From the NCBI GenBank assembly GCA_947589525.1, contig CANQAW010000007.1, positions 1 through 23,078 of the forward strand: a DNA stretch of 23,078 nt, given 5' to 3'. The notes beneath the pieces are model-generated. The model was not told the DNA's origin. It searched no databases and saw only the letters and a program-made list of their open reading frames with translations. The first letter of the stretch is position 1. The number at the start of each line of letters is the position of its first letter. The stretch is from Candidatus Gastranaerophilales bacterium (GTDB lineage Bacteria; Cyanobacteriota; Vampirovibrionia; Gastranaerophilales; Gastranaerophilaceae). Made by a program: the position numbers and the translations under genes. Of the stretch, positions 8,648-15,622 are shown piece by piece.

Positions 8648-9571
8648 ATGATTACGGATAATTACTTTGATTTAATAGGCAACACTCCGCTGTATGAACT
8701 TAAAAATATAAAAAAAGAATTGAGTTTATGTGCGAATATTTTTGCAAAACTGGAGTATTTTAATCCCGCAGGAAGCATTAAAGACAGAGTAGCGGGTCAT
8801 ATAATAAAAACCGCAGTTAAAGAAGGTATAATCAATAAAAATTCTACGGTAATTGAGCCTACAAGCGGGAATACGGGAATAGGTCTTGCAAGCGTTTGTG
8901 CAAGTCTCGGAATTAAAGTTATACTTACCATGCCTGAGACAATGAGTCTTGAAAGAAGAAAACTGCTGAGTGCCTATGGTGCTCAAATTGTTTTGACCGA
9001 CGGCGCTATGGGCATGAAGGGTTCTATAGAAAAAGCTTTTGAATTATCTAAAACAATAGAAAATTCTTTTATTCCGTCCCAATTTGAAAACCCCCTAAAT
9101 CCGCAAATTCATTACTTAACTACAGCAAAAGAAATCTACAACGATTTAAAAGGCAATATCGATATATTTATTGCCGGAGTCGGAACTGGGGGAACTTTGT
9201 CGGGATGCGGAAAATTTTTAAAAGAAAAAATCCCCGACATTAAAATCATAGCTCTTGAGCCATCCTCAAGCCCCGTTTTATCAAAAGGAATTTCGGGCGC
9301 ACATAAAATCCAAGGAATAGGTGCGGGTTTTATTCCTAAAAATTTAAACACTGATATTTATGATGAGGTTATTGCCGTTGATAATGAAGAAGCTTATAAA
9401 TATACCGATTTGACCGCAAAAAAAGAAGGAATTTTAATCGGTATATCTTCCGGAGCATGTCTTTATGGCGCTGTTGAATATGCAAAAAGACGTGAAAATG
9501 AAAACAAGAATATTGTTGCAATATTCCCTGACACGGGAGACCGTTATTTATCATGCGAAGTTTTTAGCTGA
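8648..9571 (+). CDS. cysK: Cysteine synthase (O-acetylserine sulfhydrylase)
   Basis: This PLP enzyme makes cysteine from O-acetylserine and sulfide. In the 307 residues, FNPAGSIKDR carries the Schiff-base lysine (K45), TSGNTG (72-77) binds the substrate carboxylate, GVGTGGTLSG binds the PLP phosphate and GISSGA holds the serine near the pyridine nitrogen. It ends with the family's FPDTGDRYLS. Length is normal. The frame is open 19 codons upstream inside the asmA-like gene, but ATG 8648 has an AAAGGA site at normal distance and matches the family start (NYFDLIGNTPL). It begins one base after the preceding stop, so the two are cotranscribed. The last 28 bp overlap the 3' end of the convergent pyrG. 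CysK and CysM or cystathionine synthase homologues are hard to separate by eye. Confidence 0.92.
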   Translation: MITDNYFDLIGNTPLYELKNIKKELSLCANIFAKLEYFNPAGSIKDRVAGHIIKTAVKEGIINKNSTVIEPTSGNTGIGLASVCASLGIKVILTMPETMSLERRKLLSAYGAQIVLTDGAMGMKGSIEKAFELSKTIENSFIPSQFENPLNPQIHYLTTAKEIYNDLKGNIDIFIAGVGTGGTLSGCGKFLKEKIPDIKIIALEPSSSPVLSKGISGAHKIQGIGAGFIPKNLNTDIYDEVIAVDNEEAYKYTDLTAKKEGILIGISSGACLYGAVEYAKRRENENKNIVAIFPDTGDRYLSCEVFS

Positions 9572-11166
9572 TTTTTAAGCGCATGCTCAATTAAACCCAA
9601 AAATAACGGGTGTGGTCTTTGAGGGCGTGACTTAAATTCAGGGTGAAATTGTACGGCTATAAAATAATCACATTTCGGATTTTCAATAATTTCCGCCAAT
9701 AATCCGTCAGGACTTGTTCCCGAAATAACAAGACCTTGCTTGGAAAGCATTTCCTTATATTCGCCGTTAAATTCAAATCTGTGTCTGTGACGTTCCGAAA
9801 TTTTATCTTCTTTGTATAAGCTGTGTGCAAGAGTGTCTTTTTTTATTTCGCAAGGATACGCTCCAAGCCTCATGGTTGCGCCGTAGCCTGCAATATGCTT
9901 TTGATTTTCCATTAAATCTATAACTTTATCCTTCGCATTTTTATCAAATTCCGTTGAATTTGCTTCTTTTAAACCTGCAACGTTTCTTGCAAACTCAATT
10001 ACTGCGCATTGCATTCCAAGACATAATCCAAGGTATGGAATATTGTTTTCTCTTGCGTATTGAATAACTCTTAATTTTCCCTCAATTCCCCGAGCGCCAA
10101 ATCCTCCCGGAACAACTATTCCTTGAACGTCACAAAGATGTTTTTGCGCTTCTTTAAGAGATTTTATTTCTTCTGAAGCTATCCATTTTATGTTAATTTT
10201 GCAGTTATTTTTAAAACCGGCATGTTTAAGACTTTCCACTACCGAAATATATGCATCGTTTAACTCGGTGTATTTTCCTGCAAGCGCTATTTTAACTTCT
10301 TTTTTCGGATGTTTAATTTTATCTGCCAAATCTTCCAGCGGTTTTAAATCAAGTTTTTTGCCTTTTATGTTTAATATTTTTAAAACTTGTTTTGTTATTC
10401 CCTGTTTTTCAAGATATAGCGGAACTTCATAAATTGAATTCATATCCTTGCATTCAATTACATTATCTTTATCTACCGAACAAAATAGGGCTAATTTATC
10501 TTTTTCGCTTTCACAAACGGGAACTTGCGTTCTCAAGACAAGCATCTCGGGCTGTATTCCGTAGCTTCTTAATACGTTAACCGAATGTTGCGAGGGTTTG
10601 GTTTTAAGCTCTCCCGATGTCGGTAAATAAGGCAGAAGCGTTACGTGGATTGACATTGAATTTTGAAAACCGACTTCTGAGCGAAACTGTCTTATTGCTT
10701 CAATAAACGGCAGACCTTCTATATCTCCTATAGTTCCTCCGATTTCCGCTATTAAAATATCAGGGTTATCCTTTTGCGATGCCTTAATAAGTCTGGATTT
10801 AATTTCTCCGGTTATATGAGGTATCATTTGAACCGTTGCGCCTAAATACTCCCCCCTTCTTTCTTTTTCTATAACGGTTTGATAAACGCTTCCCGAGGTT
10901 ACATTGTTAATTTGACCGAGATTTGTATCAATAAATCTTTCGTAATGTCCTAAATCCAAATCAGTTTCCGCTCCGTCGTCACAAACAAATACTTCGCCGT
11001 GCTGAAAAGGGCTCATTGTTCCGGGGTCAACGTTTATATACGGGTCAAATTTTTGAATTGATACCTTAAAACCTCTTGAAACCAAAAGCCTGCCTAAAGA
11101 GGCGGCTACTATTCCCTTTCCCAGAGAACTGACCACACCGCCTGTTATAAAAATATATTTTGTCAA
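9544..11166 (-). CDS. pyrG: CTP synthase
   Basis: CTP synthase aminates UTP to CTP using glutamine and ATP. The 540-residue protein has the normal length. The N-terminal synthetase domain begins TKYIFITGGVVSSLGKG with the P-loop, followed by KFDPYINVDPGTMSPFQHGEVFV and DLGHYERF. The C-terminal class I glutamine amidotransferase has the oxyanion segment PGGFGARG, the nucleophile in LGLCLGMQ (cysteine near residue 380) and the His-Glu pair in QFHPEF. The start is TTG at 11166, with AGAGG 5 nt upstream. It lies 11 bp after gatC and is cotranscribed with it. The last 28 bp overlap the convergent cysK, leaving no room for an intergenic terminator. Confidence 0.97.
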   Translation of the reverse strand: MTKYIFITGGVVSSLGKGIVAASLGRLLVSRGFKVSIQKFDPYINVDPGTMSPFQHGEVFVCDDGAETDLDLGHYERFIDTNLGQINNVTSGSVYQTVIEKERRGEYLGATVQMIPHITGEIKSRLIKASQKDNPDILIAEIGGTIGDIEGLPFIEAIRQFRSEVGFQNSMSIHVTLLPYLPTSGELKTKPSQHSVNVLRSYGIQPEMLVLRTQVPVCESEKDKLALFCSVDKDNVIECKDMNSIYEVPLYLEKQGITKQVLKILNIKGKKLDLKPLEDLADKIKHPKKEVKIALAGKYTELNDAYISVVESLKHAGFKNNCKINIKWIASEEIKSLKEAQKHLCDVQGIVVPGGFGARGIEGKLRVIQYARENNIPYLGLCLGMQCAVIEFARNVAGLKEANSTEFDKNAKDKVIDLMENQKHIAGYGATMRLGAYPCEIKKDTLAHSLYKEDKISERHRHRFEFNGEYKEMLSKQGLVISGTSPDGLLAEIIENPKCDYFIAVQFHPEFKSRPQRPHPLFLGLIEHALKNQLKTSHDK

Positions 11167-11177
11167 TTTTACCTCTT

Positions 11178-11459
11178 TTAATTAATTTTCGGAACTTTAA
11201 AAAACTCGCCCTCTATGTCGGGAGCGTTTGCCATAAGCTCTTCTCTTGTATTTTCGTATATCTTTTTGTCTTCTCTGACAACATTTACAAAATCTATAGG
11301 GTGATTCATAGGTTCTACGTTTGTTGTGTCTACTTCATTCATTTTTTCAACATGTTCTAAAACATCACCTAATTGGTGAGTAAACTTCTCTTTTTCTTCT
11401 TGAGTTAATTCCAATCTTGCAAGTTTTGCCACATGTTCAACATCTTTAATTGTAATCAT
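11178..11459 (-). CDS. gatC: Aspartyl/glutamyl-tRNA amidotransferase subunit C
   Basis: GatC is the small subunit of GatCAB, which converts Glu-tRNA(Gln) or Asp-tRNA(Asn) to the amidated form. The 93 residues follow the family pattern: KDVEHVAKLARLELTQEE at the N-terminus, then a helix with LGDVLEHVEKMNEVDT, then VEPMNHPID and REDK, and a C-terminal APDIEGEFFKVPKI. AAGGGAG lies a few bases before the ATG. It is first in a two-gene unit with pyrG. gatA and gatB are not in this window. Confidence 0.95.
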   Translation of the reverse strand: MITIKDVEHVAKLARLELTQEEKEKFTHQLGDVLEHVEKMNEVDTTNVEPMNHPIDFVNVVREDKKIYENTREELMANAPDIEGEFFKVPKIN

Positions 11460-11477
11460 AAATTCTCCCTTTCTTCT

Positions 11478-11506
11478 AACTTAACAAAAATGGAAAAATA
11501 TTGCAA
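11478..11506 (-). promoter_or_regulatory. Possible promoter of gatC-pyrG
   Basis: TTGCAA (11506-11501), a 17-bp spacer and TAAGTT (11483-11478). The -10 is a poor match. The -35 hexamer is self-complementary and is also the -35 of the divergent regulator promoter. Confidence 0.35.
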
Positions 11507-11530
11507 TTTATTATTAAGTTAATTTATAAT
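11501..11530 (+). promoter_or_regulatory. Promoter of response-regulator operon, predicted leaderless
   Basis: TTGCAA (11501-11506), an 18-bp spacer and consensus TATAAT (11525-11530). Six bases separate the -10 from the ATG at 11537, so transcription should begin at or next to the start codon. No ribosome-binding site is present. Confidence 0.6.
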
Positions 11531-11536
11531 AATTTT

Positions 11537-12205
11537 ATGACGGATAGAAAATATAATGTGTTGATAGTCGAAGACCATGCGCTGACTTCTTTTGCGCTTA
11601 AAACTTATATTGCGGGTTTGGAATTTGTAGATAAAATATATGAAGCGGATTGTTCCTCTTCTGCCGTCGAATGCGTAAAAAAAAATAAGACGGATTTAAT
11701 TATTATGGACTTGGGTCTGCCTGATAAAAACGGCGTTGAAACAACACATGAAATCAGAAGTATCAATAAGGAAGCGAAGGTTATAATCTTAACTTCGCAT
11801 TGTGAAAAAGAAGAAGTTCAAAATTGCCTGAATGAAGGAATAAGTGCATATTGCACAAAAGACATAAAACCTCAAAAGCTTTGCGAAGTCATAAAAGACG
11901 TTTTAAACGGCTCTCTTTATTTTGATTGTGCCGTGAGTGAATATGTGCTGAACTACAACTCAAAAAATCAACCCGAAGCCGAAAAAAAAGAATTAACAAT
12001 AAAAGATTGTTACAATTTGACTCAGCAGGAAAAAAGAGTATTAATATTATTAGCGAGCGGAAATAACAACTCGCAAATTGCAAAAAAATTGAGAATTTCG
12101 GTTAATACCACAAAAGTTCACGTTTGTTCGATTTTGCAAAAAATGAATGTTGTTGACAGAACGCAAGCCGCTATCAAGGCTATAAGGGAAAATTTAATAA
12201 TATAA
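11537..12205 (+). CDS. NarL/FixJ-family response regulator
   Basis: A 222-residue two-component regulator. The receiver (about 6-125) has the acidic pair E12/D13 in VLIVEDH, phospho-acceptor D58 in IIMDLGLPD, the switch threonine in ILTSH and the conserved lysine in CTKDIKP. The LuxR-type helix-turn-helix (about 160-220) has LTQQEKRVLILLASG, NSQIAKKLRISVNTTKVHV and a final dimer helix. The frame extends 12 codons upstream, but ATG 11537 is preferred because the receiver fold begins right after it and the -10 TATAAT would sit inside a longer gene. It is the first gene of an operon with a second regulator 6 nt downstream. No histidine kinase is nearby, so the signal is unknown. Confidence 0.92.
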   Translation: MTDRKYNVLIVEDHALTSFALKTYIAGLEFVDKIYEADCSSSAVECVKKNKTDLIIMDLGLPDKNGVETTHEIRSINKEAKVIILTSHCEKEEVQNCLNEGISAYCTKDIKPQKLCEVIKDVLNGSLYFDCAVSEYVLNYNSKNQPEAEKKELTIKDCYNLTQQEKRVLILLASGNNNSQIAKKLRISVNTTKVHVCSILQKMNVVDRTQAAIKAIRENLII

Positions 12206-12211
12206 GGTCAT

Positions 12212-12832
12212 ATGAGTTCACTTGCTAAAATATTAATTATAGATGATAATCCAAAGTTAATCGAAGATACGCTTCCGATGTACGGATATGAAGCAGTTAG
12301 TGCTCGTGACGGGCTTACGGGTTTAAAAGCTTTAGATGAAAATCCCGATTTTGACTTAATTTTACTTGATGTGGTTATGCCAAATTTGGACGGATGGGAG
12401 ACTCTTAAGGCTATCAGAAAGAATGAAAAAGTCTCAAAAATCCCCATTATAATGCTTACATCAGTTGATGAAGCCAATAAGCAGATTTCGGGTCTTAAAT
12501 TCGGAGCAGATGATTATATAGTTAAGCCCTTTATTTTACCTAATCTGCTTGCTCGAATTGAAGCACTTCTGAGAAGGTCTAATTGGAATAAAGAAGATAA
12601 AAATGTTACCCCATTATCTTTTATTAAAGACGGTAATTTAGGGTCATTGACATCCAGAGAAAAAGAAATTTTATCTTATGTAGCAAAAGGCGAGACAAAT
12701 TCTCAAATAGCGGAAAAGTTATTTGTCAGGGAAGTTACCGTTAAAACTCATTTAAACAGCATATATCGTAAATTAAAAGTTGAAAATCGTGTACAGGCAG
12801 TGTTGTTAGCACAGCAAACAGGAATTATATAA
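12212..12832 (+). CDS. Response regulator with LuxR-type output domain
   Basis: A 206-residue regulator. The receiver (about 5-125) has D11/D12 in ILIIDDN, phospho-acceptor D53 in LILLDVVMPN, the threonine in IMLTSVDEA and lysine in DDYIVKPF. It continues into the LLARIEALLRR linker normally seen in OmpR-family proteins. The output domain, however, is a LuxR/FixJ helix-turn-helix (LTSREKEILSYVAKGE, NSQIAEKLFVREVTVKTHL, YRKLKVENRVQAV). This order resembles cyanobacterial Rre1-type regulators, but I cannot confirm orthology. An AAGG site lies just before the ATG, 6 nt after the preceding stop. The pentapeptide gene follows 15 nt later, so all three are likely one operon. Confidence 0.92.
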   Translation: MSSLAKILIIDDNPKLIEDTLPMYGYEAVSARDGLTGLKALDENPDFDLILLDVVMPNLDGWETLKAIRKNEKVSKIPIIMLTSVDEANKQISGLKFGADDYIVKPFILPNLLARIEALLRRSNWNKEDKNVTPLSFIKDGNLGSLTSREKEILSYVAKGETNSQIAEKLFVREVTVKTHLNSIYRKLKVENRVQAVLLAQQTGII

Positions 12833-12847
12833 AAGGAAAGCAAAATT

Positions 12848-13369
12848 ATGCAAAAAGAAAAACTTGTAGAATTAATTTTAAATGATTATGACTCTTTTGT
12901 TCAATATAAGAAAAGCAATGATGATATTGAAATATCAGAGGGGGATTTTTCCCGCAGTAATTTTTCAGATGTTGATTTTTCAAATATTGATTTTTCGGGC
13001 GCATCTTTTATGGAAGCCAATCTTTCAAATGTGGATTTTTCATCTTGCGACCTTACCGGAGTTGATTTTTCAAGAGCAAATATATCGGAATGTAATTTTT
13101 CAAACGCCGTGTTGAATGGTGCAGGTTTTAATTATGCGTCGGTTAATTTCTCTAATTTTTCGGATGCCGATATGGCGGGGGCAAATTTATCCGAAGCTGA
13201 TTTATCCGACAGCGACTTTTCTACAAGTGAAAATCTTGATTCCGTGCGCTTTGACGAAGCAACTGTTTGGCCTGACAGCGAAAAATTACCTGAAGATTTT
13301 GATTGTACTTATAATTATGACTTATCTTCACTTAGAGAAGATGAAGAAAATGAAATTGAAAGCTATTAA
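12848..13369 (+). CDS. Pentapeptide-repeat protein
   Basis: This 173-residue protein has about 19 tandem pentapeptides of the A(D/N)LXX/FSXXD type between residues 32 and 126, for example FSRSN, FSDVD, FSNID, FSGAS, ANLSN, VDFSS and ANLSE. Such repeats fold into a right-handed quadrilateral beta-helix. Many copies use phenylalanine at the central inward position, and the DNA shows repeated GATTTTTCA. The N-terminal 30 residues are helical-looking and the C-terminal tail is acidic (SLREDEENEIESY). It is not a clear gyrase-protecting Qnr/MfpA type, so its role is unknown; a scaffold or partner of the two upstream regulators is possible. AAAGGAA precedes the ATG. Its stop overlaps the convergent mpaA-like stop within TTAA. 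Confidence 0.9.
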   Translation: MQKEKLVELILNDYDSFVQYKKSNDDIEISEGDFSRSNFSDVDFSNIDFSGASFMEANLSNVDFSSCDLTGVDFSRANISECNFSNAVLNGAGFNYASVNFSNFSDADMAGANLSEADLSDSDFSTSENLDSVRFDEATVWPDSEKLPEDFDCTYNYDLSSLREDEENEIESY

Positions 13370-13962
13370 TATTCGTTTTCTAAAAATTCAAAATATTTGC
13401 CGAATTTTTGATTTAATATTTCTAAATCTTCGGTTTCGTCAATTTCAATTGTAAGAGTAGGGATATTGCGCTCTTTTCCGCAGTATGTTCCGAAGCTTCC
13501 CGGTGTCGGATAGCCTATGTCAGAGGTTATTTCATAATTGATGAATTTTTGAGTTTTCAGTGCTAAATCTTGCGCAGGTCCGTCATAATTTATTACTTTG
13601 TATGGCGAATGTATTGTTATTATTGCGTCAAACTTATTGCCGTCAATTAAATCAACCAAAAATTGAACCTCTTTTTCGCTGTTTGGTTTTTCTCCTCCGA
13701 AATAATCATTATTTTCACTTTTTACCCAGTTTTTTGTCGGGAAATTTCTGTTTAAATCGACTCCGTTTCTGTTTTTCCTTTGATTATTGTTATTCAGTCT
13801 CGGAATATAATAAACAGAGTTTTTCTTGGGAGATGTTGATTTTTCAAGATATGAATTTATAAAATATTCTCCTTGAAATTCATCTCCGTGAAAAACTCCA
13901 ATCACAAGAAGTTTTTTGCTGTAATTGGAGTTTTCTTTTTTAATTATTTTAATGGAATTCAT
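13366..13962 (-). CDS. mpaA: MpaA-like murein peptide amidase (M14 carboxypeptidase family)
   Basis: Probably a cytoplasmic zinc peptidase that cuts the gamma-D-Glu-meso-DAP bond in murein tripeptide during wall recycling. The 198-residue protein has the M14 core: FHGDEFQGE (zinc ligands His and Glu), NGVDLNRNFP (substrate carboxylate site), ITIHSP (third zinc ligand), the MpaA-like GYPTPGSFGTYCGKERNIP and TLTIEIDE with the catalytic glutamate. PTPGSFG points to MpaA rather than a digestive-type carboxypeptidase. It is shorter than E. coli MpaA (about 242 aa) but the core looks complete. No signal peptide is seen. It lies 45 bp downstream of rpaB, with its own possible promoter in that gap. 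The assignment as MpaA rather than another M14 amidase is moderate. Confidence 0.8.
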   Translation of the reverse strand: MNSIKIIKKENSNYSKKLLVIGVFHGDEFQGEYFINSYLEKSTSPKKNSVYYIPRLNNNNQRKNRNGVDLNRNFPTKNWVKSENNDYFGGEKPNSEKEVQFLVDLIDGNKFDAIITIHSPYKVINYDGPAQDLALKTQKFINYEITSDIGYPTPGSFGTYCGKERNIPTLTIEIDETEDLEILNQKFGKYFEFLENEY

Positions 13963-13968
13963 TTTTGA

Positions 13969-13997
13969 ATTTTATCCTGTATGATATTTATTCTAAA
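13969..13997 (-). promoter_or_regulatory. Possible promoter of mpaA-like gene, leaderless arrangement
   Basis: TTTAGA (13997-13992), a 17-bp spacer and TAAAAT (13974-13969). Six bases separate the -10 from the ATG. An AGGA overlapping the -10 (12 nt from the ATG) could instead serve as the ribosome-binding site on an rpaB readthrough transcript. Confidence 0.35.
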
Positions 13998-14007
13998 GAG
14001 AGAAATT

Positions 14008-14754
14008 CTATCCTATTCTTTGAAACATATATCCTATTCCTCTTGCTGTTAGGATTAATTCGGGGTTGGCAGGGTCGGTTTCAAGTTTGGAACGTAATCT
14101 TGAAATATGTACATCAACAACCCTTGTGTCAATTCTGTGATCTGGCGGATATGCCCATACATGCTGCAAGATTTCATTTCTTGAATATGCCGTGCCTGAA
14201 TTATTAACTAACAGCTCCAATAAGCTGAATTCCATACCCGTTAAGCGTATTCTTTCGTTTTTACGGTAAACTTGTCTGCGTGCGGTATCAATTTTGATAT
14301 TTCCCGTTGTGATAACATTTTTTGTGGTTTTACCTGCGGGAATTGTTATGTCTTTGCTTACCGTTCTTCTTAGCACGGCTTTAACACGAGCTTCCAGTTC
14401 TTTCGGGCTGAAAGGTTTAATAACATAATCATCCGCACCCAATTCCAATCCCGTAATTCTTTCCGATACATCACCTAATGCGGTAAGAATAATAATCGGG
14501 ATATCAGACACACGTCTGATTTCTCTTGTTACGCCGTATCCGTCCATTTTTGGCATCATAACATCCAATATTACAATGTCCGGATTGGTTTTGTTAAATA
14601 GTTCTACTGCTTCTTCGCCATCTTCTGCGGTTACTACATTGTAGCCTGCCATTTTAAGACGAGTTTCTAAAATCCTTCTAATACTTGCTTCATCATCAAC
14701 AACAAGGATTTTTTGTTTAGAGTCGCTTTGTTCGCCTTGAATGTCTTTGGTCAT
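14008..14754 (-). CDS. rpaB: RpaB/Ycf27-like OmpR-family response regulator
   Basis: In cyanobacteria RpaB is the essential light and redox stress regulator that binds HLR1 sites. This 248-residue protein has the receiver residues D20/D21 (KILVVDDEASIRRILETRL), phospho-acceptor D64 (VILDVMMPKMDGYGV), T91 (IIILTALGDVSERITGLELG) and K113 (DDYVIKPFSPKELEARVKAV). A winged helix follows (LTGMEFSLLELLVNN, SRNEILQHVW, DTRVVDVHISRLRSKLE, RGIGYMF). The receiver phrases are those of RpaB/Ycf27, which supports a cyanobacterial-lineage host. AAGGAAG lies 5 nt before the ATG. The mpaA-like gene follows. The partner kinase (NblS/Hik33 in cyanobacteria) is not in this window. An imperfect HLR1-like pair lies in its own upstream region. 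Confidence 0.88.
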   Translation of the reverse strand: MTKDIQGEQSDSKQKILVVDDEASIRRILETRLKMAGYNVVTAEDGEEAVELFNKTNPDIVILDVMMPKMDGYGVTREIRRVSDIPIIILTALGDVSERITGLELGADDYVIKPFSPKELEARVKAVLRRTVSKDITIPAGKTTKNVITTGNIKIDTARRQVYRKNERIRLTGMEFSLLELLVNNSGTAYSRNEILQHVWAYPPDHRIDTRVVDVHISRLRSKLETDPANPELILTARGIGYMFQRIG

Positions 14755-14778
14755 TTTTCTTCCTTACTTATTCATAAA

Positions 14779-14796
14779 TTTACAAAATTACAAAAT
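14779..14796. promoter_or_regulatory. Imperfect HLR1-like repeat upstream of rpaB
   Basis: TTTACA (14779-14784) and ATTACA (14787-14792) on the plus strand, 25-42 bp upstream of the rpaB ATG. The two halves are offset by 8 bp rather than the 10 bp of canonical HLR1, so this is at best a degenerate autoregulatory site. Confidence 0.25.
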
Positions 14797-14841
14797 GTAT
14801 ATTTTTTTTAATTTATATTAACATAAATTAATTTTTTTTGC

Positions 14842-14867
14842 AAAAAAAAGCTCGTAAATTACGAGCT
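14842..14867 (-). terminator. Intrinsic terminator of coiled-coil gene
   Basis: The palindrome AGCTCGTAAATTACGAGCT (14849-14867) is followed on the minus strand by eight U residues (14849-14842). It lies 41 bp past the stop of the unknown gene and separates it from rpaB. Confidence 0.85.
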
Positions 14868-14908
14868 GATTTTTAAGGTTATAGTTTATTTAGGATTTGG
14901 AGAGAGTT

Positions 14909-15466
14909 TTAAGCTAGATGTATAGTATTTCTTTGGATTTCACTGCTTATTGATTGATCTAATTGTTGTATTTCCGCTTCTTCTGATTGTAATAAAGTTT
15001 CTTCTTCGAGTTTTAAATTTTCGATTTCTTTTTGTTTTTCGTTTAAAATCGGTTGGAAATATTCTTGAGCATATTCTTCCAGATTTTTTTCCAAAAATTC
15101 ATTGTAAATAGCGTCGGTATCTAATGCACCGTCCTTGTAATAAAGCTGTACTTGAGAAGATATATCGGGATTGTTGTAGTATTGTTCTTCCGTAAGACCG
15201 CTGTATAAATCCGAATAATATGAAGTTTGTTCTTGTGCCACTTCATCTGATGCCATTGTTGAATTATACATATAATCCATAGCATCCCCAAAAAGACTTG
15301 TGCCGAATGTAGCAATTTCGCCCGGAGTGATATAACCGTCTGCGATTGCTGTGGCAAAACTTGATAAATTATCAAGCTGTTGTTTAAGTCTTAAAATTTT
15401 CAAATTCCTGTCATTGATACTTGCCTGTAGTTCGGCTTTCCTCAATGTTAAGAGAACCCAACCCAT
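14909..15466 (-). CDS. Unrecognised acidic coiled-coil protein
   Basis: I do not recognise the family of this 185-residue protein. The N-terminus MGWVLLTLRKAELQASINDR leads into a first helical segment (KILRLKQQLDNLSSFATAIA, about 24-45). The middle is rich in Tyr, Asp and Ser (SYYSDLYSGLTEEQYYNN). A long Glu/Gln-rich coiled coil runs from about 130 to 178. There is no signal peptide and no convincing membrane span. ATG 15466 is chosen because AGGAG lies 8 nt upstream; an in-frame GTG 9 nt further upstream is too close to that site. It stands alone between its own promoter (TATAAT at 15511-15506, weak -35) and the terminator at 14842-14867. The layout suggests a structural or secretion-adaptor protein, but this is speculation. 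Confidence 0.85.
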   Translation of the reverse strand: MGWVLLTLRKAELQASINDRNLKILRLKQQLDNLSSFATAIADGYITPGEIATFGTSLFGDAMDYMYNSTMASDEVAQEQTSYYSDLYSGLTEEQYYNNPDISSQVQLYYKDGALDTDAIYNEFLEKNLEEYAQEYFQPILNEKQKEIENLKLEEETLLQSEEAEIQQLDQSISSEIQRNTIHLA

Positions 15467-15505
15467 AACACACACTCCTAAATTTAATTTTTAAACTAAC
15501 CTTAC

Positions 15506-15511
15506 ATTATA
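15506..15511 (-). promoter_or_regulatory. -10 element of coiled-coil gene
   Basis: A consensus TATAAT preceded by TA, about 40 bp upstream of the ATG. The -35 region is T-rich and only a weak match. Confidence 0.4.
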
Positions 15512-15603
15512 TTAAAGTTTTTCTTTGTTAAAAAATTGCCTTTTGTGTTCTTTTTGTTTTAACAAAACTTAACATATTTTTAAACTTGTAATATTGCCGA
15601 GAC

Positions 15604-15609
15604 TATAAT
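15604..15609 (+). promoter_or_regulatory. -10 element of radical SAM gene
   Basis: A consensus TATAAT 13 bp before the ATG at 15623, with no clear -35 and no Shine-Dalgarno. It predicts a leader of about 7 nt. Confidence 0.4.
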
Positions 15610-15622
15610 TTAATATATTTAT

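Noticed and set aside
12940..13210. Repeated GATTTTTCA/AATTTTTCA units suggesting a short DNA repeat array or CRISPR
   Set aside because: The units are in phase with pentapeptide codons and vary as coding repeats; there are no uniform spacers.
12882..13454. Open frames in another phase across the pentapeptide gene
   Set aside because: They are Ile/Leu/Phe-rich out-of-frame readings of the repeat and have no ribosome-binding sites.
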